Notes: generated from the sequence alone by a model not told the origin. Positions 1 to 5,483 are shown, numbered from the stretch's first letter. The stretch: 5,483 bases of DNA from CAYRWR01 sp964537555 (GCA_964537555.1 CAZIAD010000099.1:1-5483); one strand, 5' to 3'. Made by a program: numbers and translations.

Positions 1-41
1 ATTTAGTATAAAAAAAATAATAAAGAAGGTAAATCTTTTCA

Positions 42-71
42 TTGAATGTCCTTTTTTGCATATTCTATAAT
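42..71 (+). promoter_or_regulatory. Sigma-70-like promoter of the diguanylate cyclase gene
   Basis: TTGAAT (42-47) and a perfect TATAAT (66-71) are separated by 18 bp in an AT-rich stretch. Transcription would begin near 78, leaving a leader of about 85-90 nt before the start codon. The -10 box is consensus and the -35 differs from TTGACA at two positions. The high A+T of the whole first 100 bases makes chance TATAAT boxes more likely, so confidence is moderate. No operator-like palindrome was seen around it. Confidence 0.55.
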
Positions 72-152
72 ACTATTTTATATTAAAACAGCCGGAAAGT
101 GAAATCAGGGATTAGCCTTTTTCTTTTTCAGGAAGAAATACACTAATTAAAT

Positions 153-159
153 AAGGGAG
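153..159 (+). promoter_or_regulatory. Ribosome binding site that favours a TTG start at 167
   Basis: AAGGGAG is the only good Shine-Dalgarno match upstream of the cyclase. It lies 1 nt before the in-frame GTG at 161, which is too close for normal initiation, but exactly 7 nt before the in-frame TTG at 167, which is ideal spacing. The in-frame ATG at 182 is 22 nt away, too far. The site therefore argues for TTG 167. Confidence 0.6.
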
Positions 160-166
160 TGTGATT

Positions 167-1942
167 TTGAGATTTCTGCTGATGACTCTGTTATTGATGA
201 TATCCGGTGTTCAGGTATTTGCCGGCACCAGGGCTGTGAATATTCAGGATGTATATAAAGACACCGATTTTACCGGAGTGGAGACTGTATACCTGTATCA
301 GGGAGATGATTACAAATATACAAATATCCAATTCCAGGAGTCAGGCAAACTCATCACTATACCCTCGAAATGGGAAAAATTCTATCCTGATTATAAAGGT
401 ATCTGCTGGTATCGAATTCCCCTGTACTTTTCTCATCAGAGCCTGGACAATCGCCCCCTGGCTATCAGCCTGGGAGAGATAGAAGTGGCCGACGAGACCT
501 ATTTCAACGGGCATTTGATCGGCAAAGGGGGAGATATTGAGCAGAATAAAATGTACTATGATATACCCCGGCTTTATTTTATTCCGCGCGATCTGATTCA
601 ATGGGGCAGGACAAATATAGTGGCCATCAGGGTGCTGGGAGGTTTTGGAATATCGGGGCCTTATGCGGGCCGGATGAAGATAGGGACCTTAAAAAGTCTG
701 CAAATGTCACAGCAGCTGACAGATACTCTTCAACTCATATTGGCTGTGGTTTATATAATCCTGGCATTTAATTTTTTACTACTGTGGCTGTTTCTTAAGG
801 ATGAGCATTTTTATCTCACCTTCAGCCTGTACTGCCTGGCTGTGTTTATTTATTCTATCATCAGAAATCAGCTTATCTTTTCATTTTATGACGACTTCAC
901 ATTGAAAAAAAACATTGAATATCTGGTCCTGCTCTTACCTATCCCACTATTCACATTGTTTACTGCTCAGTTTTTTGACCCCAAAAGGATAAAATGGGCC
1001 CGCATATATACCCTGGCGCACCTGGTGCCAGCCATTGGTATGCTGTTTATCCACAATGTAGAAGTACGCTACCAGATCGTGCTGGTGTTTCAGTATTCCT
1101 GGGCTATCCCGATTATCTATATCCTAATACTGATCATTAAAAAGACTCTCGAAAAAGACAGGGATGCCTTACTGGTATTACCCAGCCTGGTACTAAATGC
1201 GGTGTTTATTCTTATCGATATTTTAAGATCCCGGGCCATGGTAAATACTTCGGTGAGTTTTTTCCCCTTTGCTCTGCTCCTGTTTGTAATCAGTTTCGCA
1301 ATAGTTCTGAACAGGAAGGTAGTCAGCCTGTATACAAGGGTCAGGCAGCTTAACACCAGGCTGGAAGAGGAAGTGGAGAAAAGGACAGAGCAGCTCACTG
1401 TAGCTCTGGATAAAATGTCAGATTCCAATCAGGCCTTACAGGGACTCACCCTGATGGATGAACTGACCGGTCTATATAACCGGCGGTTTTTTAATAAGCA
1501 GTTTGAGACTGAGTTGAACCGCATTCGGCGCTATCCTGATGACCTGGCTCTTATTATGCTGGATGTCGATGATTTTAAGAAAATAAATGATACCTATGGC
1601 CATATTGTGGGAGATAAGGTGTTAAAACAGCTGGCTCTCATTCTAAAAGAAAATGTGAACCGGGATATCGATGTTGTTTCCCGTTATGGGGGAGAAGAGT
1701 TTGTGATCATTTTACCCAACACCAATACCAATAGCGCAGCTTATCTGGCAGAGAGTATCAGGAAAGCAGTGGAAAGGACTCCTTTTGATATTGAGGGACA
1801 CATGATCAGGGTCACAATCAGCCTGGGAGTAGCCAGTAAGAACCCAAATATTCATAAAGATTATGACAGGATACTGCATTTCGCCGATAAGGCGCTCTAT
1901 TCAGCCAAGGCGTATGGTAAAAATAAGGTGTTTTCTCTGTAA
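167..1942 (+). CDS. Membrane diguanylate cyclase: jelly-roll sensor, 7TM, GGDEF
   Basis: This protein should make cyclic di-GMP from two GTP at the inner membrane in response to a periplasmic signal. From the TTG start it has 591 residues. Residues 1-19 look like a signal peptide (hydrophobic core, VFA before the likely cut). Residues about 60-180 form an all-beta region with the pattern YFNGHLIGKGG, then IPRDLIQWGRTNIVAIRV, resembling the sugar-binding-like jelly roll of glycoside hydrolase family 2 and similar sensors. Seven hydrophobic helices follow (about 188-382), matching the 7TMR-DISM arrangement, then a charged probable coiled coil (384-425). The GGDEF domain (428-591) has DELTGLYNRRFF, the metal-binding LDVDDFKKIND (D466, N474), the active-site GGEEF (508-512), and an intact inhibitory-site RxxD (R499, D502), so it is probably active and feedback-inhibited. 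It stands alone, with its own promoter. The ligand is not predictable. Start choice: GTG 161 is in frame but sits 1 nt after the Shine-Dalgarno. Confidence 0.93.
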   Translation: MRFLLMTLLLMISGVQVFAGTRAVNIQDVYKDTDFTGVETVYLYQGDDYKYTNIQFQESGKLITIPSKWEKFYPDYKGICWYRIPLYFSHQSLDNRPLAISLGEIEVADETYFNGHLIGKGGDIEQNKMYYDIPRLYFIPRDLIQWGRTNIVAIRVLGGFGISGPYAGRMKIGTLKSLQMSQQLTDTLQLILAVVYIILAFNFLLLWLFLKDEHFYLTFSLYCLAVFIYSIIRNQLIFSFYDDFTLKKNIEYLVLLLPIPLFTLFTAQFFDPKRIKWARIYTLAHLVPAIGMLFIHNVEVRYQIVLVFQYSWAIPIIYILILIIKKTLEKDRDALLVLPSLVLNAVFILIDILRSRAMVNTSVSFFPFALLLFVISFAIVLNRKVVSLYTRVRQLNTRLEEEVEKRTEQLTVALDKMSDSNQALQGLTLMDELTGLYNRRFFNKQFETELNRIRRYPDDLALIMLDVDDFKKINDTYGHIVGDKVLKQLALILKENVNRDIDVVSRYGGEEFVIILPNTNTNSAAYLAESIRKAVERTPFDIEGHMIRVTISLGVASKNPNIHKDYDRILHFADKALYSAKAYGKNKVFSL

Positions 1943-1958
1943 CAGGGGGATCTCCCTG
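1943..1958 (+). terminator. Weak candidate terminator hairpin after the cyclase
   Basis: CAGGG (1943-1947) pairs with CCCTG (1954-1958) around a six-base loop, directly after the TAA stop. The stem is only 5 bp and the following sequence has just four T residues (CTTTTG, a few bases later), so this is a poor intrinsic terminator. It is the only hairpin in the right place. Confidence 0.25.
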
Positions 1959-2006
1959 GTGGCTTTTGCCAGTGCCTTGGCTGCCATGAACTGCCTGGGC
2001 CGGTGA

Positions 2007-2034
2007 CACTTCGATACGCTATCGCTACTCAGTG
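2007..2034. repeat. Short dispersed-type motif, CACTTCGATACGC...CTCAGTG
   Basis: The 28-bp unit begins CACTTCGATACGC and ends CTACTCAGTG. Its ends are complementary (CACT/AGTG), and its core CGATA-CGC-TATCG (2012-2024) is a perfect 5-bp inverted repeat with a 3-nt loop. I recognise it as a type of short sequence found scattered in spacers of many bacterial genomes. That recognition is from memory. Only one full copy is in this window, with a related shorter form at 2087-2105. Confidence 0.5.
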
Positions 2035-2058
2035 CATGCAACCGGCGGACGGCGGCAT

Positions 2059-2185
2059 TTCTTTGTCCAAAGCAACAAAGAACCCATTCGACAAGCTCAG
2101 GGACCGACGCTTGGCAAAGAAAATGCTTTTTGGTCGGTGGGACTTTAGGGCCTCACCCCTCGAAATGTCTGCTGGAGTGTAGCAG
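2059..2185. repeat. Chain of small inverted repeats, probable dispersed intergenic repeat
   Basis: Three stem-loops follow one another. TTCTTTG (2059-2065) pairs with CAAAGAA (2076-2082) over a 10-nt loop. ACCGAC (2103-2108) pairs with GTCGGT (2133-2138) over 24 nt. CTGCT (2169-2173) pairs with AGCAG (2181-2185) over 7 nt. A nested alternative, CTTTG-TC-CAAAG, occupies 2061-2072. The regular succession suggests a structured repeat unit or the remnant of a small non-autonomous element. No transposase, no clear terminal inverted repeats and no second copy are present here, so its boundaries cannot be fixed from this sequence. Confidence 0.45.
2087..2105. repeat. Short dispersed-type motif TTCGACAAGCTCAGGGACC
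   Basis: This 19-bp sequence sits between the first and second stems of the 2059-2185 repeat. Read on the other strand it gives the CTGAGCTTGTCGAA core that recurs in spacers of many unrelated bacteria and often shows up as a V(T/P)ELVE peptide in spurious reading frames. It aligns with the motif at 2011-2034 if that copy carries about nine extra bases (TTCGA-A-GCT ... CAG-G). Function is unknown; family recognition is from memory. Confidence 0.5.
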
Positions 2186-2220
2186 TTCAATGCGCCGGGC
2201 GGGCTGAATGGCCTGCGGCT

Positions 2221-2360
2221 GGGTACAGTATAGGGTAAGTAAGCCCTGCTGGGGTGTAGGGTAGGGTGCACATTGAGGAGAAGAGCAGGCAGACTTCGGA
2301 GGGGAAGGGGGGCTTGGTGAGGTTTTAGAATGTCTGTGGGTTTGAGGGTTAGGGCTAGGA
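2221..2360 (+). other. Strongly G-skewed block with G-run clusters
   Basis: By hand count this 140-base block has about 63 G against 14 C on the + strand. G-runs cluster at 2250-2267 (GGGG, GGG, GGG), at 2300-2312 (GGGG, then GGGGGG) and at 2338-2359, where GGG-TTTGA-GGG-TTA-GGG-CTA-GG has three G3 tracts and one G2 tract with short loops. The block could form G-quadruplexes on the + strand. No coding signal or promoter is visible in it. Confidence 0.45.
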
Positions 2361-2380
2361 CTTTTAAGTATAGCACTGTG

Positions 2381-2438
2381 TGTCGTTATCCCGGGCTTTG
2401 TCCGGGAGGCATGGAGCATGTTCGGGTATGGCCCGGAT
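2381..2438. repeat. Palindromic CCCGGG-type intergenic repeat
   Basis: The segment starts TGTCGTTATCCCGGGCTTTG and contains TCCCGG (2389-2394) pairing with CCGGGA (2402-2407) over a 7-nt loop. An alternative larger fold pairs ATC-CGGGC (2388-2396, one C bulged) with GCCCGGAT (2431-2438). It resembles the widespread bacterial spacer motif of the form GTCATCCCGGRCTTG..CCGGGAT, whose translation often appears as VIPDLIRDP-like peptides in false genes. That comparison is from memory; the pairing is visible directly. Confidence 0.5.
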
Positions 2439-2535
2439 GGGGTGTTTGGAGAAAAGTGAAATCAGACTAGATCGATCGAATTAACAAATGGGAATGTATA
2501 TGTTTAACCTATATAATTCTTTTCAGGATAATACG

Positions 2536-2577
2536 TTAGGGTAAATATGCTATTGACAATATTAGGAAATATGCTAT
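2536..2577 (+). promoter_or_regulatory. Imperfect direct repeat interleaved with the hsdR promoter
   Basis: TTAGG-GT-AAATATGCTAT (2536-2553) is repeated as TTAGG-AAATATGCTAT (2562-2577). The 11-bp part AAATATGCTAT is identical in both copies and offset by exactly 24 bp. The first copy ends on the first base of the -35 box and the second ends inside the -10 box. It could be a tandem operator for a repressor or activator, or a substrate for slippage that removes the -35 box. Confidence 0.55.
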
Positions 2578-2580
2578 GAT
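2553..2580 (+). promoter_or_regulatory. Sigma-70 promoter of hsdR
   Basis: A perfect TTGACA (2553-2558) and TATGAT (2575-2580, one mismatch to TATAAT) are separated by 16 bp. Transcription should begin near 2587, giving a leader of about 70 nt. This is the strongest promoter in the window and lies in AT-rich DNA just after the GC-rich repeat spacer. It implies that hsdR is transcribed from its own promoter rather than from an upstream operon. Confidence 0.7.
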
Positions 2581-2623
2581 TTGAACGATAAAACTTTACA
2601 TGTGAAAACTGGTGAAATCTAGT

Positions 2624-2650
2624 GCTCCCGGTGAGCCGTGGGCTGAAAGG
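2624..2650 (+). promoter_or_regulatory. hsdR leader: two overlapping small hairpins next to the ribosome binding site
   Basis: GCTC-CCGGT-GAGC (2624-2636) and AGCC-GTG-GGCT (2634-2644) share three bases and so are mutually exclusive. The second ends one base before the Shine-Dalgarno AAAGG (2646-2650), which is 5 nt from the ATG at 2656. The ribosome binding site supports the start of hsdR. Any regulatory role of the 4-bp stems is speculative. Confidence 0.3.
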
Positions 2651-2655
2651 TAAAA

Positions 2656-5028
2656 ATGGTGGATAAAAGAGAGTTATCAGAACGAGACATCTGCACCAAG
2701 TACATAACACCCGCGTTGGAAAAGGCAGGATGGAATATCCAGCTCCAGGTCAGGGAAGAAGTATCCCTGACTAATGGGCGAATACTGATCCAGGGTAAGA
2801 AAGTATCTCGTGCTAAAAACAAACGTGCTGACTATGTGTTGTACTACAAACCTAATATCCCTATTGCCGTAATAGAGGCCAAGGATAATAAGCACTCAGT
2901 CGGGGATGGTATGCAGCAGGCACTGGGGTATGCGGATATGATCCAGGTGCCCTTTGTTTTTTCCTCCAATGGAGATGCCTTTCTCTTCCATAACAAGCTG
3001 GTAGGGACTACTCAGCTGGAAAAGGAGATCTCCCTGGATGCCTTTCCTTCTCCCAATGAACTGTGGAGCATGTACCTGACTGACAAAGGGATCGCTCCTG
3101 AAGAGAACGAAATCATTACCTTTGACTATTTCAACGACGGGAGCGGCAAGTCGCCCCGCTACTATCAGATGAATGCTATCAATAAGACTGTGGAAGCAAT
3201 CGCTCAGGGAGAAAGGCGTATCCTCCTGGTCATGGCGACCGGAACAGGGAAGACCTATACCGCCTTTCAGATCATCTGGAGACTGTGGAAGTCCCGTACC
3301 TGTAAGCGTATACTCTTCCTGGCCGACCGGAATATCCTGGTGGACCAGACCCGTACCAACGACTTCAAGCCCTTTGGACAGGTGATGACCAAGATCCAGA
3401 AGCGCCAGGCGGATAAGTCCTACGAGATATATCTCTCCCTGTATCAGGCTGTGACCGGCAATGAGGAAGAAAAAAATATTTACAAGCAATTCTCCCCAGA
3501 CTTCTTTGACCTGATCGTGGTCGACGAGTGTCACCGGGGCAGTGCGGCGGAGGACAGCGCCTGGCGGGAAATACTGGAGTACTTCAGCTCCGCGGCCCAG
3601 ATCGGCCTGACGGCTACCCCCAAAGAGACCAGGGAAGTCTCCAATATCGACTACTTTGGTGAGCCTCTCTATACCTATTCCCTCAAGCAGGGGATCGATG
3701 ACGGCTTCCTGGCACCCTACAAAGTAGTACGTATCGACCTGGACAGAGACCTGGAGGGGTGGCGGCCGGAAGCAGGTAAGACCGATAAATACGGCCAGGA
3801 GATCGAGGACCGTATCTACAACCAGAAAGATTTTGACCGCAACCTGGTACTGGAACAGCGTACTCGTCTGGTAGCGCAAAAGATCACGGAGTTTCTCAAG
3901 GAAACAGACCGATATGATAAGACGATTATCTTCTGTGAAAATATTGATCACGCGGAGCGGATGCGTCAGGCCCTGATCAATGAAAATGCCGACATCGCCC
4001 GGGAGCAGGACAAGTACATCATGCGGATTACCGGTGATAATCAGGAAGGTAAGGAACAGCTGGATAACTTTATCGATCCCGAACAGCGCTATCCCGTAAT
4101 TGCTACCACCTCCAAGCTCATGACCACGGGCGTGGATGCCCAGACCTGTAAGCTCATCGTCCTGGACCAGCGTATACAGAGTATGACGGAGTTCAAGCAG
4201 ATCATCGGACGGGGTACCCGTATCAAGGAAGAGTATGGTAAGTATTACTTCACCATTATGGACTTTAAGAAGGCCACTGAGCTGTTCGCTGACCCTGACT
4301 TTGACGGCGATCCGGTGCAGATATATGAACCCAAGAGAGAAGAGTCTCCCGTTCCTCCGGAGATCATAGAAGAAGAACACGAAGACAGTAATGATGATAA
4401 ATTCCCGGATGAGATCATCTCACCTGACTTTCCAGCAGGAAAAGAGGGGGAGAAATCCAAGCCTATCCGCTATGTGGTAGATGACGTAAAGGTCTCTGTG
4501 GTAGCCGAAAGAGTACAGTACTTCGGGCCTGACGGTAAGCTGATCACGGAGTCACTCAAGGACTATACCAAACGTACCGTGACTGAAGAGTACAGCTCCC
4601 TGGATACCTTTCTCCAGACCTGGAGCAGCGCGGATAAGAAAAAGGCCGTGTTGGATGAGCTGTCGACTCAGGGAGTCTTCTTTGAAGCCCTGGCCCAGGA
4701 AGTGGGTAAGGACCTGGACCCCTTTGACCTGATCTGTCATGTGGTATGGGGCCAGCCCGCCTTGACCCGTAAGGAACGGGTGGAGAATGTAAAGAAGAGA
4801 GACGTCTTCACTAAATACGGGGTGAAAGCCCAGACAGTACTCAATGCCCTGTTGCAAAAATACGCAGACGAAGGGATTGAGAATATCGAGGAGACTCAGG
4901 TATTGACCATTCAGCCCTTCACCGACATAGGTACTGCAGTAGAGCTGGTCAGCGCCTTCGGGGGCAAGGAGCAGTACCTGGAGGCGATACGGGAACTGGA
5001 ACGGGAACTGTACCGGGATGCGGCGTAG
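2656..5028 (+). CDS. hsdR: Type I restriction endonuclease subunit R (HsdR, EcoEI-like)
   Basis: HsdR is the ATP-driven DNA translocase and nuclease of type I restriction-modification complexes (R2M2S), acting in the cytoplasm on unmodified DNA. The 790-residue product is complete and close in size to the shorter, EcoEI-like HsdR class. Residues about 1-130 form the HsdR N-terminal nuclease domain with a PD-(D/E)xK site (D59, E74, K76 in VIEAK) and the type I QxxxY motif (Q88, Y92). The SF2 helicase motor follows: Q171 in RYYQMNAI, Walker A ATGTGKT (194-200), Walker B DECH (290-293), motif III LTATP (318-322), and motif VI QIIGRGTR (515-522). An acidic linker (about 556-605) leads to a C-terminal domain (about 610-785) like EcoEI_R_C, thought to bind the methylase core. 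No catalytic residue is missing and there is no frameshift. The ATG is supported by AAAGG 5 nt upstream. hsdM and hsdS are not adjacent on either side, so partners must be elsewhere if the system works. Confidence 0.95.
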   Translation: MVDKRELSERDICTKYITPALEKAGWNIQLQVREEVSLTNGRILIQGKKVSRAKNKRADYVLYYKPNIPIAVIEAKDNKHSVGDGMQQALGYADMIQVPFVFSSNGDAFLFHNKLVGTTQLEKEISLDAFPSPNELWSMYLTDKGIAPEENEIITFDYFNDGSGKSPRYYQMNAINKTVEAIAQGERRILLVMATGTGKTYTAFQIIWRLWKSRTCKRILFLADRNILVDQTRTNDFKPFGQVMTKIQKRQADKSYEIYLSLYQAVTGNEEEKNIYKQFSPDFFDLIVVDECHRGSAAEDSAWREILEYFSSAAQIGLTATPKETREVSNIDYFGEPLYTYSLKQGIDDGFLAPYKVVRIDLDRDLEGWRPEAGKTDKYGQEIEDRIYNQKDFDRNLVLEQRTRLVAQKITEFLKETDRYDKTIIFCENIDHAERMRQALINENADIAREQDKYIMRITGDNQEGKEQLDNFIDPEQRYPVIATTSKLMTTGVDAQTCKLIVLDQRIQSMTEFKQIIGRGTRIKEEYGKYYFTIMDFKKATELFADPDFDGDPVQIYEPKREESPVPPEIIEEEHEDSNDDKFPDEIISPDFPAGKEGEKSKPIRYVVDDVKVSVVAERVQYFGPDGKLITESLKDYTKRTVTEEYSSLDTFLQTWSSADKKKAVLDELSTQGVFFEALAQEVGKDLDPFDLICHVVWGQPALTRKERVENVKKRDVFTKYGVKAQTVLNALLQKYADEGIENIEETQVLTIQPFTDIGTAVELVSAFGGKEQYLEAIRELERELYRDAA

Positions 5029-5103
5029 ATTAAGAGGTCTTTGCCGTATAAGAGTCGAATAACACGTGGAAATATATCGGAAAAATAAGAATTGGAGTTC
5101 ATT

Positions 5104-5483
5104 ATGAAACATTTTTTTAAGTTGCTATTATTTGTGAGTATCTTCTCAGCGTCTTCAGTGTATGCTGAAATGCCGGACTCACTGATGTGGAAATATGAAG
5201 GAAATGCTTCGACATATGGATACTGGGATGGAGCATATAATTTGGAAGATTATATTTATGCCTATACCGTAGATGGTCTCGTCGTGAAACTGGACAAAGT
5301 AAATGGAAAAGAATTATGGAAGAATAATACAAAAGTAAATTATGTTCAAATTAAAATAGAAGGAAATAAAATCTATGCATTCGGTCCGGAAAAATTTGTG
5401 GTACTGGATGAAAAAACGGGTGATATGATACAGGATTTTTCTTCGGTTTTTCAGGGATCGAAAAAAGTGATTTGGCCAAAAAT
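5104..5483 (+). CDS. Exported PQQ-like beta-propeller protein, N-terminal part
   Basis: This gene is not in the list of long open frames because it runs off the right edge; 126 codons are visible. The ATG at 5104 has GGAG (5094-5097) 6 nt upstream. Residues 1-21 are a clear signal peptide (MKHFFK, hydrophobic core, VYA before the likely cut). Two repeats about 39 residues apart follow: IYAYTVDGLVVKLDKVNGKELW (51-72), cut here for length at its W, and IYAFGPEKFVVLDEKTGDMI (90-109). The D-x-x-(T/N)-G-K/D pattern is that of PQQ-like propeller blades, as in BamB and many exported proteins of unknown role. Without the rest one cannot say whether it binds PQQ, is a scaffold like BamB, or carries another domain. 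It is AT-richer than hsdR, lies 75 nt after it, and has no convincing promoter or intervening terminator that I can see, so read-through is possible but a functional link to restriction is not implied. Confidence 0.8.
   Translation, partial: MKHFFKLLLFVSIFSASSVYAEMPDSLMWKYEGNASTYGYWDGAYNLEDYIYAYTVDGLVVKLDKVNGKELWKNNTKVNYVQIKIEGNKIYAFGPEKFVVLDEKTGDMIQDFSSVFQGSKKVIWPK

Larger units (their letters stand above)
1943..2535. other. Gene-free repeat-rich spacer
   Basis: About 600 bases without a credible gene. Open frames exist on the minus strand (for example 2376-2029 and 2419-2153), but they lack a ribosome binding site, are proline/serine/leucine-rich as expected from translating C-rich DNA, overlap each other and run through the repeat motifs. 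From left to right the region holds a weak hairpin after the cyclase, a 28-bp motif at 2007-2034, a chain of inverted repeats at 2059-2185 with an embedded 19-bp motif, a strongly G-skewed block at 2221-2360, and a CCCGGG-type palindromic motif at 2381-2438. Composition turns sharply AT-rich from about 2450-2500, where the regulatory region of hsdR begins. It looks like accumulated dispersed intergenic repeats rather than a decayed gene. Confidence 0.6.

Noticed and set aside
2029..2376. Minus-strand open frame of 115 codons in the spacer
   Set aside because: GTG start without a Shine-Dalgarno, proline/leucine/serine-rich translation of C-rich DNA, and it runs through two dispersed motifs. 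Its C-terminal part resembles spurious peptides from repeats.
2153..2419. Second minus-strand open frame (88 codons) in the spacer
   Set aside because: Overlaps the previous one in another frame, low-complexity S/P/T-rich, starts within the palindromic repeat.
1943..2460. CRISPR array or tRNA in the spacer
   Set aside because: No regularly spaced direct repeats and no cloverleaf or T-loop sequence was found by eye.
96..2465. AAAGTGAAATCAG found at both 96-108 and 2453-2465, upstream of the two main genes
   Set aside because: A 13-bp exact match is plausible by chance in a window this long, and its position relative to the two promoters differs (downstream of the first, about 90 bp upstream of the second).
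2512..2517. TATAAT upstream of the hsdR promoter
   Set aside because: No acceptable -35 box at 16-18 bp spacing, and it is AT-rich DNA where such hexamers are expected.
2896..4380. Long minus-strand open frame (494 codons) inside hsdR
   Set aside because: It is entirely antisense to a clearly functional hsdR, has no recognisable domain or ribosome binding site, and is explained by the codon usage of the GC-richer sense gene.
5029..5103. Promoter or terminator between hsdR and the propeller gene
   Set aside because: TTGCCG at 5041 has no matching -10 box, and no stem followed by a T-run is present. The gap is left without a call.
4552..5112. Minus-strand open frame of 186 codons over the 3' end of hsdR
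   Set aside because: Shadow of hsdR with no domain and no ribosome binding site; it also covers the start of the propeller gene.

Overview
The window holds three protein genes, all on the + strand, and one long gene-free stretch. The first gene (167-1942) is a complete membrane diguanylate cyclase. The second (2656-5028) is a complete HsdR-type restriction/translocation subunit of a type I restriction-modification system. The third (5104 to the right edge) is the beginning of an exported PQQ-like beta-propeller protein. I see no rRNA, tRNA, CRISPR array, transposase or integrase.

The organism is a bacterium with moderate G+C. A spirochaete is my best guess, because signal peptide + jelly-roll sensor + 7TM + GGDEF proteins are abundant there and the gene-free stretch looks like repeat-littered spacers I associate with free-living spirochaetes. 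This is family-level recollection, not a database result. Composition is patchy: the left edge, the hsdR promoter and the propeller gene are AT-rich, while hsdR and the 1943-2450 spacer are GC-richer.

Layout: 1-160 is an AT-rich upstream region with a good sigma-70-like promoter (42-71) and a Shine-Dalgarno that points to a TTG start. 167-1942 is the cyclase. 1943-2460 is a mosaic of short dispersed motifs and small inverted repeats, followed by a strongly G-over-C-skewed block (about 2221-2360) and a CCCGGG-type palindromic motif (2381-2438). 2460-2655 is an AT-rich regulatory region with a near-consensus promoter (TTGACA, 16 bp, TATGAT) that is interleaved with an imperfect direct repeat, then a leader of roughly 70 nt. 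hsdR follows, then a 75-nt gap and the propeller gene.

The genes do not form an obvious pathway. The cyclase should sense something in the periplasm and make cyclic di-GMP in the cytoplasm. HsdR needs HsdM and HsdS partners, and neither is next to it here. The propeller protein acts outside the cytoplasm. The most interesting points are the direct repeat that brackets the -35 box of hsdR, the absence of hsdM/hsdS on either side of hsdR within the window, and the layered repeat spacer. I find no strong evidence for a wholly new system.
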